In this document: positions 1 to 7,298 of the stretch, piece after piece
Position numbering within the stretch: position 1 is the first letter of the stretch
Layout of the letters: every line of letters begins with the position of its first letter
Assembly (NCBI GenBank): GCA_032128395.1
Contig: JAQBGV010000075.1
Location: 1-17,540, forward strand
Direction of reading: 5' to 3'
DNA length: 17,540 bases
Source of the DNA: JAQBGV01 sp032128395
Lineage (GTDB): Bacteria > Planctomycetota > UBA8108 > UBA1146
Notes under the pieces: generated by a model
Database searches by the model: none
Seen by the model: only the letters and a program-made list of their open reading frames with translations
Told to the model about the DNA's origin: nothing
Program-made: the position numbers and the translations under genes

Positions 1-858
1 CAGCCCACCAACCCGGCGGCGGTGCCGCTCAGCGCTGCCCTCAAGAGTGGCGGCGGAGACCAAGATGTCTTCACGCCCCTCAAAATCCGCCGCCTCGCAA
101 GCACCGAGAATCTGTATTGCCCCTACGCCATCGCCCATCACCACTTCAAGGGCTGCGTCCACCCACGTTTCTAGCGGATCCCTAACCCCTGTGAGCATGA
201 GTGCCATCGCAGCACCCCAATTGTCGGGAAACGGCTCGGAGTCAGCAATTTCATGAAGCGATGAGAGCACACTGACATCGGGACTCGTGAGGGAGGTCCT
301 TCCGAGATACTCGGCAGACGCCCACATTGGAGGGCCGGGGATCCGGGTTCGCAGATCATCGAGAGCCATCCGAATTCGCTCACTGTCATTCGGGGCGAGC
401 TCGCGTAGTAGCCGAACACCGAGAGCAACGACATCTGGATCGGCAGACCGCTGGGACCTCTCCAAGGCGAGCAGCGTCAGCTCCAGCTTGCTCAAGTTCG
501 GATCCAGATTCAGCAGCTGGCATACAGAGGACAGGTAGAGCTCGGCGAGCGAAGTGGGTGCTGAGAGCTCAGCCTCAAGTCTTGCAATTTCTTCCCGAGC
601 CTGATCAAGCTCGGCCTGGAGGGGGGGAGCTGCTCCGGTCGGCTCAGCCATTGCGACCTCGGGCTGCGCTCCATGATCCGCGGGTCCATCGTAGAGCGGA
701 GTTGCCGCCGTGCTGGCGACTGTCAGAGCTTCCTGGAGGCCACTGATCTCTTTGCTTTGCCCGACAACTCTCATCAGGAGAACGCTGCTTAGGACAACTA
801 GCGCTGGCACGAGAAGAAGGCGCAGGCGCCTTCCGGGGGACAGCATAGGTGAATTCAC
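1..858 (-). CDS. Membrane-anchored protein of unknown function, C-terminus missing (runs off left edge)
   Basis: An uninterrupted minus-strand frame of 286 codons runs from 858 to base 1 with no stop, so the gene continues beyond the window. I chose the GTG at 858-856 because GGAGGG (minus strand, 872-867) lies 8 nt before it; an ATG at 846 is the alternative and has no site at good spacing. After a basic start (PGRRLRLL) there is one hydrophobic segment (about residues 13-29, LLVPALVVLSSVLLM), which fits an N-terminal anchor. A short low-complexity linker follows, then a likely coiled coil around residues 80-100 (LQAELDQAREEIARLEAEL). The rest is mainly helical and leucine/alanine-rich and could be an alpha-helical repeat region. 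I recognise no catalytic motif or family. Codon choice is more relaxed than in the neighbours (CTA, GTA, ATA, AGA, AGG, TTG occur). It lies 96 nt downstream of yqgE on the same strand and may be co-transcribed. Confidence 0.72.
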   Translation of the reverse strand, partial: MNSPMLSPGRRLRLLLVPALVVLSSVLLMRVVGQSKEISGLQEALTVASTAATPLYDGPADHGAQPEVAMAEPTGAAPPLQAELDQAREEIARLEAELSAPTSLAELYLSSVCQLLNLDPNLSKLELTLLALERSQRSADPDVVALGVRLLRELAPNDSERIRMALDDLRTRIPGPPMWASAEYLGRTSLTSPDVSVLSSLHEIADSEPFPDNWGAAMALMLTGVRDPLETWVDAALEVVMGDGVGAIQILGACEAADFEGREDILVSAATLEGSAERHRRRVGGL

Positions 859-954
859 TGACAGGTCCCTCCACTCGCCGTCGCCTACGTCGCAACTGAA
901 CCTACAGCGGGGCAGAAGGCACAGGGCTTGGCGAAAGTCCCCTAAGAACACAGC

Positions 955-1518
955 CTAGTTCACCTCAGGGTCCACCGGCATCTGCGACAGTAGTTCGTAC
1001 CGTCCGCCGAGTTCGCGGAGCGAGGCGGACCACACTTCGGTGGTCGGAACCTCGAACGCGAGTTTCTCCGTCGCTTCGGAGATGATCCACGCCTCCTCGG
1101 TCAACTCCGCGTCGAGCTGCCCCTTTCCCCACCCCGAGTATCCGAGGAAGAAGCGGTAGTCGTTCCCATCGACCACGCCGTCGGCGATACGGTCGAGCGT
1201 GTGTTCGAGATCGATGAGCAGGTGGAGATCACCGCAGAGCGGCTCGGTCTTCTCATCGGGGTTGGCACCGCGACGAATTCCGAGCAGCTTTCCCGGTTCT
1301 ACCGGGCCGCCCTGATGGACGAGCAGTCCCGAGGTGGGATGTTCCCGTAGGCGCTCGATCACGGCTCCGAGCGGAACCTTCATCGGCCGGTTGATCACCA
1401 ACCCCAGACTCCCATCCTCACCGTGATCGCAGATCAGCACGACGGCGCGGCGAAAGTTCGGATCCTGCAGTTGGGGGCTCGCAATCAACAGATTTCCGCG
1501 GTTGCAGGACGAGCGCAT
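955..1518 (-). CDS. yqgE: YqgE/AlgH family protein (UPF0301)
   Basis: The protein has 187 residues, the usual length for the YqgE/AlgH family. Visible family features are the N-terminal stretch RGNLLIASPQLQDPNFRRAV, a VVLICDHGEDGSLGLVINRP strand-turn region, a GGPV motif and the FLGYSGWGKGQLDAEL motif followed by EEAWI. The ATG at 1518-1516 is preferred over longer in-frame readings because GGGAGG sits about 4 nt upstream and the family homology begins right after it. The family is a widespread cytoplasmic protein of unclear biochemical role; the AlgH name comes from alginate regulation in Pseudomonas, and no enzymatic function should be assumed. The gene begins 41 nt after the stop of the mrfB-like exonuclease on the same strand and is probably the third gene of that operon. 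Confidence 0.93.
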   Translation of the reverse strand: MRSSCNRGNLLIASPQLQDPNFRRAVVLICDHGEDGSLGLVINRPMKVPLGAVIERLREHPTSGLLVHQGGPVEPGKLLGIRRGANPDEKTEPLCGDLHLLIDLEHTLDRIADGVVDGNDYRFFLGYSGWGKGQLDAELTEEAWIISEATEKLAFEVPTTEVWSASLRELGGRYELLSQMPVDPEVN

Positions 1519-1559
1519 GGAACCTCCCAGGGGAAGAAACTGAGCCTGAGTTTGGCGCC

Positions 1560-2417
1560 TCACCCCTCGAGCTGCAAGTGGAGGGCGACGAGTGAGGTCA
1601 GGTCGAAGCGGTTGTGGAGGATGATGGGGGTGACGAGTGCGGGGGGGGCGCCTTCGCGGACATCGGCGAAGCGGCGCGGAACTTCGCTCCCTGGCACGTC
1701 GGCTGCGGGCCGGCGCACCGAGAGCAGGCGCTGTTCGGCCGTGCCGAGCGAGCAGTCCGGCCACTCCCTGCGGTAGCGACGACGCACCTCGAGGAGCAGA
1801 TCCCGATGGCGAAGCGCACAGGAGAGTGCGGGGAGACGGTGCCATCGGAGGCGGCGAGCGAGGAACGGGAGGTCGAAGCTCCGGCCGTTGTAGGTGATGA
1901 CGCGCTCCGAGTGAGCGATCTCCCCTAGGAGCGATTCGAGCACCGATCGTTCGTCGGCTGCGCCGAATGCGACCAGTTGCCGCAGTCGAAATCGGTCGCC
2001 TTCTCTCCGAAGGGTCCCCGCGAGTGCGACGAGTGAGTTCCCCCCGAGCCCGGTGGTCTCGAGATCGAGGAAGATGGAGTCCTCGGGAACGGAGCGGGGA
2101 TCGACTCTGGGCAGTGCGATGAGTGAGTCGACTCGAAACAGAGCGGCGTCGAGTGGGACGGGAGCAGGTCTGCCGTCGGATTCGACCCTAGAAGAACGAA
2201 GCGCGAGCCGAGCCCCCCGAATTCGGGAGCGACCGGCAATCGGAACAGCGGCTGCACCAGCGGAGGAGGCGTCAACGGTCTCAGTCTCGGTCTCCGCTAC
2301 GTCCCCTGTCTCGACGACGAGACTACCTCCGCCGCCACTCCGACCCTTCATCCCCTCGATCCGAGCCTCCAACTCCCTCCTCCGCCGCGGAATCCCCCAC
2401 CCGCGCGGCGTGCTCAC
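1560..2417 (-). CDS. mrfB: MrfB/YprB-like DnaQ-fold (DEDDh) exonuclease
   Basis: This 285-residue protein has an N-terminal low-complexity segment (about 1-90) followed by an RNase H-like exonuclease domain (about 105-285). The acidic catalytic set is visible: FLDLETTGLGG (D118, E120), YNGRSFDLPFL (D182) and HNRFD (H268, D272), a DEDDh arrangement. HRDLL (H205-D206) and CSLGTAEQ are typical of YprB relatives. In Bacillus subtilis, YprB (MrfB) is a DNA exonuclease working with the YprA (MrfA) helicase in repair of mitomycin C damage, and the same pairing is seen here. The GTG start overlaps the helicase stop (GTGA, 2417-2414), implying translational coupling. Compared with the longer B. subtilis protein, this one ends soon after the catalytic domain and has no visible C-terminal TPR region. 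Role in crosslink or adduct repair is inferred from family and context. Confidence 0.9.
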   Translation of the reverse strand: MSTPRGWGIPRRRRELEARIEGMKGRSGGGGSLVVETGDVAETETETVDASSAGAAAVPIAGRSRIRGARLALRSSRVESDGRPAPVPLDAALFRVDSLIALPRVDPRSVPEDSIFLDLETTGLGGNSLVALAGTLRREGDRFRLRQLVAFGAADERSVLESLLGEIAHSERVITYNGRSFDLPFLARRLRWHRLPALSCALRHRDLLLEVRRRYRREWPDCSLGTAEQRLLSVRRPAADVPGSEVPRRFADVREGAPPALVTPIILHNRFDLTSLVALHLQLEG

Positions 2418-4918
2418 TCGCCTCTCCCTTGGCGGCTATCACCCATCCGCCCGATCGCCTTCCGCGCTTTCCTCTCGGTGCGTGGATCGAGTGAGGGGGG
2501 AAGTTCTCCGGCGCCGGGTGTGGCGGGTTGGAGCACACCGACGAGGTCGGGGACGTGATCGGCGAGTCCGAGGAGTCGGTGCAGCAGGAACCGCGTGGCT
2601 TCCTTCGGGTACGGGTACTCGAGGATCGATGGTTCGAGGTTCGATCGAGTCCGAGAGCTGGCGGGAAGAACACAGGACGGGCATCCGGCGGGGCAGGGGC
2701 AGTCGAGAACAGCGTCGAGGGTCGCCTCGAGCAGTTCGCGATGTCGCTCGAAGGCGACTTCCGAGTATCCGATCCCGCCGGGATAGAGGTCGTAGAGGTG
2801 AATTCGATCGCCGTCGACGTGGGTGTCGATGTCGCCGGGGTCACACATCGCGCGGATCGCGGTCATGGTGCGGAGAAGGTGGGCAATTCCGTGCATCCCC
2901 GACTGGAGGAAGTCGGGACCGAACCGGTCGGTGGCGTGGATGGTGTCGGGGTGGAGTTCGATGATGTGGGCGACGGTGTCGAGACGCAGGGGGGGGAGGT
3001 CGATCTCGCCGTATCCGATATTCTCGATCGTGTGGAAGCGCACCTTCTTGTAGCCGGTGACGCGGGTGATCACCTCGACCTCGGCGAGCTGGGTCCGGGC
3101 TCCGTCGGCGGGATTCTCCTGCCACACCTCTTCGATCGTGACGCTCTTCTGGCAGAGTGCCTGGGTGTAGTAACCGGTCTCGGTGCGGCGGATCTTCACG
3201 ATCCGGTTCTTCCAGTCCATCTCCTCGACGAGGAAGGTCTCGGTGCGGTGGATGTACACCGCCCCTTCGTAGAGGCTCAAGATCGCCGCGACGTAGTCGA
3301 GTTCGCCGATGATCTGCTCGGCCCCGAGTTCGAGGATCGTGAAATTTTCATCGGAGGCGGTGCGGAGCTTCACTTCACTCGCGGGGTATCCGGTCTCCGT
3401 GTAGTGCCACCGCCCCGAGGCCTCGACCAGTCGCCCCTCCTCGCCGAGAAGGGTGAGGAGCGCCATCAGGTCCTTCCCGAAGAAGGTCTCGTCCTCCTTC
3501 CCCAGCGGCAATTCGTACGCAGCGCAGACCAGGTGGCGCACGAGGATGTAGGGGTTCGACCACTCGATCGTCGCTTGTTCCGGATTGCCGCCGAAGAGCG
3601 CCTCGGGGTGCCGGACGAAGTACTGGTCGATCGGGTCCTGTCCGGCGATGAAGATCGCCAGCGAAGTGCGCTGTCGTCGCCCCGCTCGTCCGATCTGCTG
3701 GAGAAAGCTCGAGACGCTGCCCGGCCAGCCGACGACGAGGCACGCATCGAGCGCACCGATGTCGATCCCCATCTCGAGGGCGTTCGTCGAGACCACCCCA
3801 CCGATCTCTCCGGAGAAGAGACGCGCCTCGACCGCGCGACGCTCGCTCGGGAGATACCCGCCGCGGTACGCCTCGATGCGGTCCGCGATGGCGCGGGCGG
3901 CCTTTCCGCGGGAACGCTCCCGGATGTACCGGAGCACCAGCTCCACGGTGTTGCGAGTCCTTCCGAAGCAGATCGTCTTCACCCCGCGCTTGACGAGCGC
4001 CGGGAGAACTCGCACCGCGACCGAGGCGGGCCCCTTTCGAAATCGAGTGCCGTCATCTCGGGTGACTAGCGGCGGGTTCCAGAGGACGACGTCCTTCGCC
4101 CCGCGCGGCGCGCCATCGTTGTCGACGACCGTAACCGGTACTCCGAGGAGCCGCTCCGCGTGTTCCCCCGGGTTGGCGATCGTCGCACTTGCGGTGATGA
4201 AGGTCGGGTCGGATCCGTGATATCGCGCGATCCGTCTGAGGCGGCGGATCACATCTCCCACGTGACTGCCGAAAATTCCGCGCAGCGTGTGTAGTTCGTC
4301 GACGATGACGTGACGCAGATTCGCGAACAGCCCCGCCCACGCGCCGTGGTGAGGAAGGATCGCCGCGTGGAGCATGTCGGGATTCGTCAGGATGATCCGA
4401 CCTCCGCGGCGCAGCCGCCGCCGATCGACCGGATCGGTATCGCCGTCATACACGCCGAGCTCGAGTCGCAGTCCGAGATCCTCGACCCACCCGGCGATTG
4501 ATCGGTGCTGGTCCTGAGCGAGCGCCTTGGTCGGAAAGAGGTAGAGAGCGTAGCCACTTTCGCCCTCGAGCACCGTCTCGAGCACCGGGAGATGGAAGCA
4601 GAGGCTCTTGCCACTCGCGGTCGGGGTCGCGATGACGACGTGTTCACCTCGGCGAGTGCGCTCGATCGCCTCGGTCTGATGGCGGTACAGAGGCCAGGTC
4701 CCCCGCGATTCGAGGAGGGCGACGAGACGCGAATCGAGGACGGTAGCGGTCCCCGCGAACTGCGCGGATCGTGGCTCGATCCGGTGGATCGCGCGGATTT
4801 CCTCGGCGCTCGCGTGCCGCCGCCGCACCCCAGCGAGGGCTTCCTCGACGGTGCCAGGTCCCCCCGCCTCCAAATCGGAGCTCCAGTTCCCCCCCGAAGC
4901 CTGCCGATCGATGATCAT
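2414..4918 (-). CDS. mrfA: MrfA/YprA-like superfamily 2 DNA helicase with DUF1998 zinc cluster
   Basis: The 834-residue protein carries all SF2 motifs: Q-motif (LYRHQ, near 78-81), Walker A ATPTASGKS (97-105), DEAH-type box DELH (207-210), motif III SAT (244-246), FGRTRNTVE, motif V STNALEMGIDIG and motif VI QQIGRAGRR. The C-terminal half has the YprA/MZB-type region ending in a cysteine cluster CPCPAGCPSC (C740, C742, C746, C749), expected to bind metal. In B. subtilis, MrfA is a 3'-5' helicase that acts with MrfB in mitomycin C repair. I chose the ATG at 4918 because purine-rich GGGAGGGGAGG lies just upstream and homology starts soon after. The open frame extends upstream to 5338, but that stretch overlaps the divergent amidase gene and looks non-coding. 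Its last bases overlap the mrfB start. Confidence 0.93.
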   Translation of the reverse strand: MIIDRQASGGNWSSDLEAGGPGTVEEALAGVRRRHASAEEIRAIHRIEPRSAQFAGTATVLDSRLVALLESRGTWPLYRHQTEAIERTRRGEHVVIATPTASGKSLCFHLPVLETVLEGESGYALYLFPTKALAQDQHRSIAGWVEDLGLRLELGVYDGDTDPVDRRRLRRGGRIILTNPDMLHAAILPHHGAWAGLFANLRHVIVDELHTLRGIFGSHVGDVIRRLRRIARYHGSDPTFITASATIANPGEHAERLLGVPVTVVDNDGAPRGAKDVVLWNPPLVTRDDGTRFRKGPASVAVRVLPALVKRGVKTICFGRTRNTVELVLRYIRERSRGKAARAIADRIEAYRGGYLPSERRAVEARLFSGEIGGVVSTNALEMGIDIGALDACLVVGWPGSVSSFLQQIGRAGRRQRTSLAIFIAGQDPIDQYFVRHPEALFGGNPEQATIEWSNPYILVRHLVCAAYELPLGKEDETFFGKDLMALLTLLGEEGRLVEASGRWHYTETGYPASEVKLRTASDENFTILELGAEQIIGELDYVAAILSLYEGAVYIHRTETFLVEEMDWKNRIVKIRRTETGYYTQALCQKSVTIEEVWQENPADGARTQLAEVEVITRVTGYKKVRFHTIENIGYGEIDLPPLRLDTVAHIIELHPDTIHATDRFGPDFLQSGMHGIAHLLRTMTAIRAMCDPGDIDTHVDGDRIHLYDLYPGGIGYSEVAFERHRELLEATLDAVLDCPCPAGCPSCVLPASSRTRSNLEPSILEYPYPKEATRFLLHRLLGLADHVPDLVGVLQPATPGAGELPPSLDPRTERKARKAIGRMGDSRQGRGE

Positions 4919-5103
4919 GGGCCTCCCCTCCCGCCCGGATGCGCCGTCGCCCCCCGGGAGCGGGACCCTAACACATCCCGAACACCGGGACGAGGAGCCG
5001 AATTCCGTCCTCGTCGGTGTTCTGGTAGACTCCGCGCCCGCTGGTCCGCATCGTGAGAGATGTGGCTCACGCAATTCTGGGGGGAACGCCGTCTCTCTGG
5101 GGG

Positions 5104-6381
5104 ATGGAGGGGTACTTGTTCCGGCTCGTACGATCCGACCGCCTGCCGGCCACCCGGCGAGCGGGACACCTCGCGATAGTGCTCGGCTCCATTTGGATCG
5201 CTGGGTGTGGGGCGACCCCCACCTCGCCGTCCCGTACCCCCACCCCAGCCGATGGAGAGCGCCTGGCTGCGGCACAGCGGGCACTCGTCGCGGAGCGCGA
5301 CGCCGAGGCGAGAACTCTCTTCGAATCCCTGACTTCACCGGCCCACGCCTCGGGCGTGCGCGGCGAAGCGTTCCTCGGTCTGGGGAGGATCGCGCTCCGA
5401 TCAGGAGATGTGAACACCGCCCTCGACCGCCTCGGCGAAGCGCGCGGACTCCTCCGCCGGCACGCGCAGTGGCCGACCGCGGAGCTTCTTTACGGAGCCG
5501 CGCGAATTCGAGCGGGACACCTCCAGAGTGGCATCGATGCGCTCGAGAACGCGTTCGGATTCCTCGTCTCTCCCGACGACCGAACTCGGGCCGCGTACCT
5601 GATCGTTCGCAGCCACGAGGTGACCGGGAACCCGGCGCCGGAGAGCTACCGAAAGATCGCCGGAGGGGCGAGGTTTCCCGAGTACGACCCGATCTTCGCA
5701 GCCTACGACGTGAAGCCGATTCCGCGTCCGGTGGTTTCGGCTCCTGCCGTGCGCCCCGCGGCGCGCACTCGGCCGGAGGCGTCCGTCGCGCGGGAGACCT
5801 TCGCGCCGGGAACCCTGGTGACCCGCTCGCAGTGGGGAGCGCAGAAGACGAGGCGGAACGTCGTCGAGAACACGGACCTGAGCCGGATCACGATCCACCA
5901 CACCGCGGACCAGGGAGACATGGTCTCACTCGGCAACGACGACACGGCGAGCTACCTGCGCCGACTGCAGGCCTACTTCCAAGACAGCAAGGGGTACGCC
6001 GATCTCCCCTACCATTTCCTCATCTCCGACGACGGCAAGACGTACATCGGCCGCCCTCTCCGCTACCAGGGAGCGCACGCGGGTGGATCCGCGAACCGGT
6101 CGAACATCGGGATCGCCCTGATCGGAAATTTCGAGTCGAAGCAGCCGAGTCAAGCCCAGCTGCGAACTCTGCGGAGTCTGGTCGCAAGCCTCAGCGATCA
6201 GCATCACATCGGGCACGCTCAGATATTCCCCCACTGCGACCTCAAGGATACGCGCTGCCCGGGTGCGCAACTCGAACACACCGTCCGCTCGCTCTACGGG
6301 TGGCTGTCGACCGAGGAGCACGCGGTCTTGTGTGAGCACGGAAACGAAGTCGGCAGTTCCGCGGAGTTTTCTGCGGATTGA
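5104..6381 (+). CDS. Lipoprotein N-acetylmuramoyl-L-alanine amidase (amidase_2/PGRP fold)
   Basis: The protein has about 425 residues. An N-terminal signal with lipobox IAGC (acylated C35) predicts a lipoprotein. Residues about 45-180 look like helical TPR-type repeats (repeated A..AL, LGLGRIALRSGD, ALDRLGEA). After a Pro/Ala-rich linker, the C-terminal domain (about 240-415) is an amidase_2/PGRP zinc amidase: RITIHHTAD (H265/H266), YHFLISDDG, GAHAGG (H325), IGIALIGNFE and PHCDLKDTRCPG with H377 and C385. The eight-residue H-to-C spacing matches the zinc ligands of T7 lysozyme and PGRPs. It should cleave the MurNAc to L-Ala bond in cell-wall peptidoglycan. The start is uncertain: ATG 5104 has no clear ribosome site, whereas TTG 5116 has GGAGG five nt upstream; the frame is also open to a GTG at 5053. 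It is transcribed divergently from mrfA. Confidence 0.9.
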   Translation: MEGYLFRLVRSDRLPATRRAGHLAIVLGSIWIAGCGATPTSPSRTPTPADGERLAAAQRALVAERDAEARTLFESLTSPAHASGVRGEAFLGLGRIALRSGDVNTALDRLGEARGLLRRHAQWPTAELLYGAARIRAGHLQSGIDALENAFGFLVSPDDRTRAAYLIVRSHEVTGNPAPESYRKIAGGARFPEYDPIFAAYDVKPIPRPVVSAPAVRPAARTRPEASVARETFAPGTLVTRSQWGAQKTRRNVVENTDLSRITIHHTADQGDMVSLGNDDTASYLRRLQAYFQDSKGYADLPYHFLISDDGKTYIGRPLRYQGAHAGGSANRSNIGIALIGNFESKQPSQAQLRTLRSLVASLSDQHHIGHAQIFPHCDLKDTRCPGAQLEHTVRSLYGWLSTEEHAVLCEHGNEVGSSAEFSAD

Positions 6382-6783
6382 GCCTGCTCGAAAGTGCTCG
6401 GGATTTTTCGCTCGAGAGTGTTCCGGGACCGACCCGTGGACGTCCGCGGGACCGAGCGAGGACGGGGGAGCGGGGTCGAGTCCCTGCTCCCCCGCTCTCC
6501 ATACCACCCGATGGTCGTTCCAGGCCGCGACTTGTGGAATCGCCTGCGCAGAGCGGGAGGCCGGCACCGAGCGTGCTCCTCCCGATGCGGCTCCAGGAGC
6601 GGGCGGGCCCCTCCTCCATCCTCCCGAGACCCACCACACTCTCCTTCCTTCGAGTCCCACAGTCCCGACGCCCCCCCTCCGGAGCCACTTCCACACCGTC
6701 CTCCAGAATCTCGTGAGAACTCCCCCCGGGAGGAGTAGCCTGAGGCACAGCGGAGAGGCGAGCGCAGAGGCGAGAGGACCCCC
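6382..6783. other. Intergenic region (402 nt) without a supported gene
   Basis: Several short open frames cross this stretch, but their translations are Pro/Arg/Ser-rich compositional noise, none has a convincing start with a ribosome site, and no family is recognisable. The region contains a strong hairpin at 6464-6493 and, just after the amidase stop, an imperfect direct repeat (6386-6403 and 6410-6428). Nothing else is seen. Confidence 0.6.
6464..6493. terminator. Strong GC hairpin, possible transcription end of the amidase gene
   Basis: The arms GGGGGAGCGGGG (6464-6475) and CCCTGCTCCCCC (6482-6493) pair over 12 bp with one G-T wobble and a six-base loop TCGAGT. It lies 82 nt downstream of the amidase stop. 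No T-tract follows, so it is not a classic intrinsic terminator; it could be an RNA 3'-end stabiliser or a chance product of high GC. Confidence 0.35.
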
Positions 6784-7035
6784 ATGATCTTTGGCTATGG
6801 GCGGAAGAAGAAGGAGGAATTGACACGCCGCCGCGCTCGAGCGCGACGCGAGCTCCAGTCCGAGGTAGAAGCCCTCCGAATCGAGCTCGAACTCCTGAGC
6901 AAGAAGCTGAACATAGAGCTGAAACAGGAGGATGGAGACCGCACGACCACCCTTTCTCGATACCCCAAACGAATCGTCGAGCTCAATATCCAGATCGATG
7001 ACCTCGAGCGGAAGATCGCCGGGCTCGATCGTTGA
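6784..7035 (+). CDS. Small coiled-coil protein of unknown function
   Basis: The frame encodes 83 residues, starting at an ATG preceded by GAGAGGA about five nt upstream. The sequence is highly charged: a basic N-terminus (GRKKKEELTRRRARARRELQ) leads into a predicted coiled coil (SEVEALRIELELLSKKLNIEL) and, after a short polar break, a second heptad-like helix (RIVELNIQIDDLERKIAGLD). There is no signal peptide, membrane segment or cysteine. The basic head may contact nucleic acid or membrane, but this is only a guess. No family is recognised. The coding composition (many Glu, Lys, Arg and Leu in heptads) and the ribosome site support a real gene over a chance frame. It stands alone, with 402 nt before it and 263 nt after it. 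Confidence 0.65.
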   Translation: MIFGYGRKKKEELTRRRARARRELQSEVEALRIELELLSKKLNIELKQEDGDRTTTLSRYPKRIVELNIQIDDLERKIAGLDR

Positions 7036-7117
7036 GGCCCGAGCTGAAGGGCCATCGAAGCGGTTCCCTCCCGGCGATCTACCCTCCCCGCAACCCCGTC
7101 CCGGGAAACGGTTTCGG

Positions 7118-7147
7118 TTGGCTCCCCCGGGCCCCGGGTGATAAAAT
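7118..7147 (+). promoter_or_regulatory. Candidate promoter for the S8 protease gene
   Basis: TTGGCT (7118-7123) and TAAAAT (7142-7147) resemble sigma70-type -35 and -10 boxes, separated by 18 nt. The AT-rich -10-like box stands out in an otherwise very GC-rich spacer (CCCGGGCCCCGGG). It lies about 150 nt upstream of the preferred protease start. The match is by eye only. Confidence 0.3.
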
Positions 7148-7298
7148 CGGCGCGTAACGCAAGGGCTGCGAACGAGGGTCCCGCACCGAATCCGAATGGG
7201 TGGGAACAGGGTCGGATCTCGGGTCGATCCAACCTTCCTTCCTCACCGCGACGATCCTCCCCGAAATGCTCTGTCGACGCACCCAAGGACACTGGTTG

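Noticed and set aside
2528..4069. A 513-codon plus-strand open frame
   Set aside because: It lies wholly opposite the mrfA helicase, whose motifs are complete; the plus-strand translation has no family features and is a high-GC antisense shadow.
5003..5031. Possible promoter TTCCGT-N17-TAGACT before the amidase
   Set aside because: The -35 box matches poorly, and such hits are expected by chance; not strong enough to list.
4919..5338. N-terminal extension of the helicase frame upstream of ATG 4918
   Set aside because: It overlaps the divergent amidase signal peptide region, its translation is Arg/Pro-rich noise, and a ribosome site precedes 4918.
6378..6716. 112-codon plus-strand frame overlapping the amidase end
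   Set aside because: Low-complexity Pro/Ser/Arg translation, no ribosome site, and several overlapping frames of the same kind in the gap.
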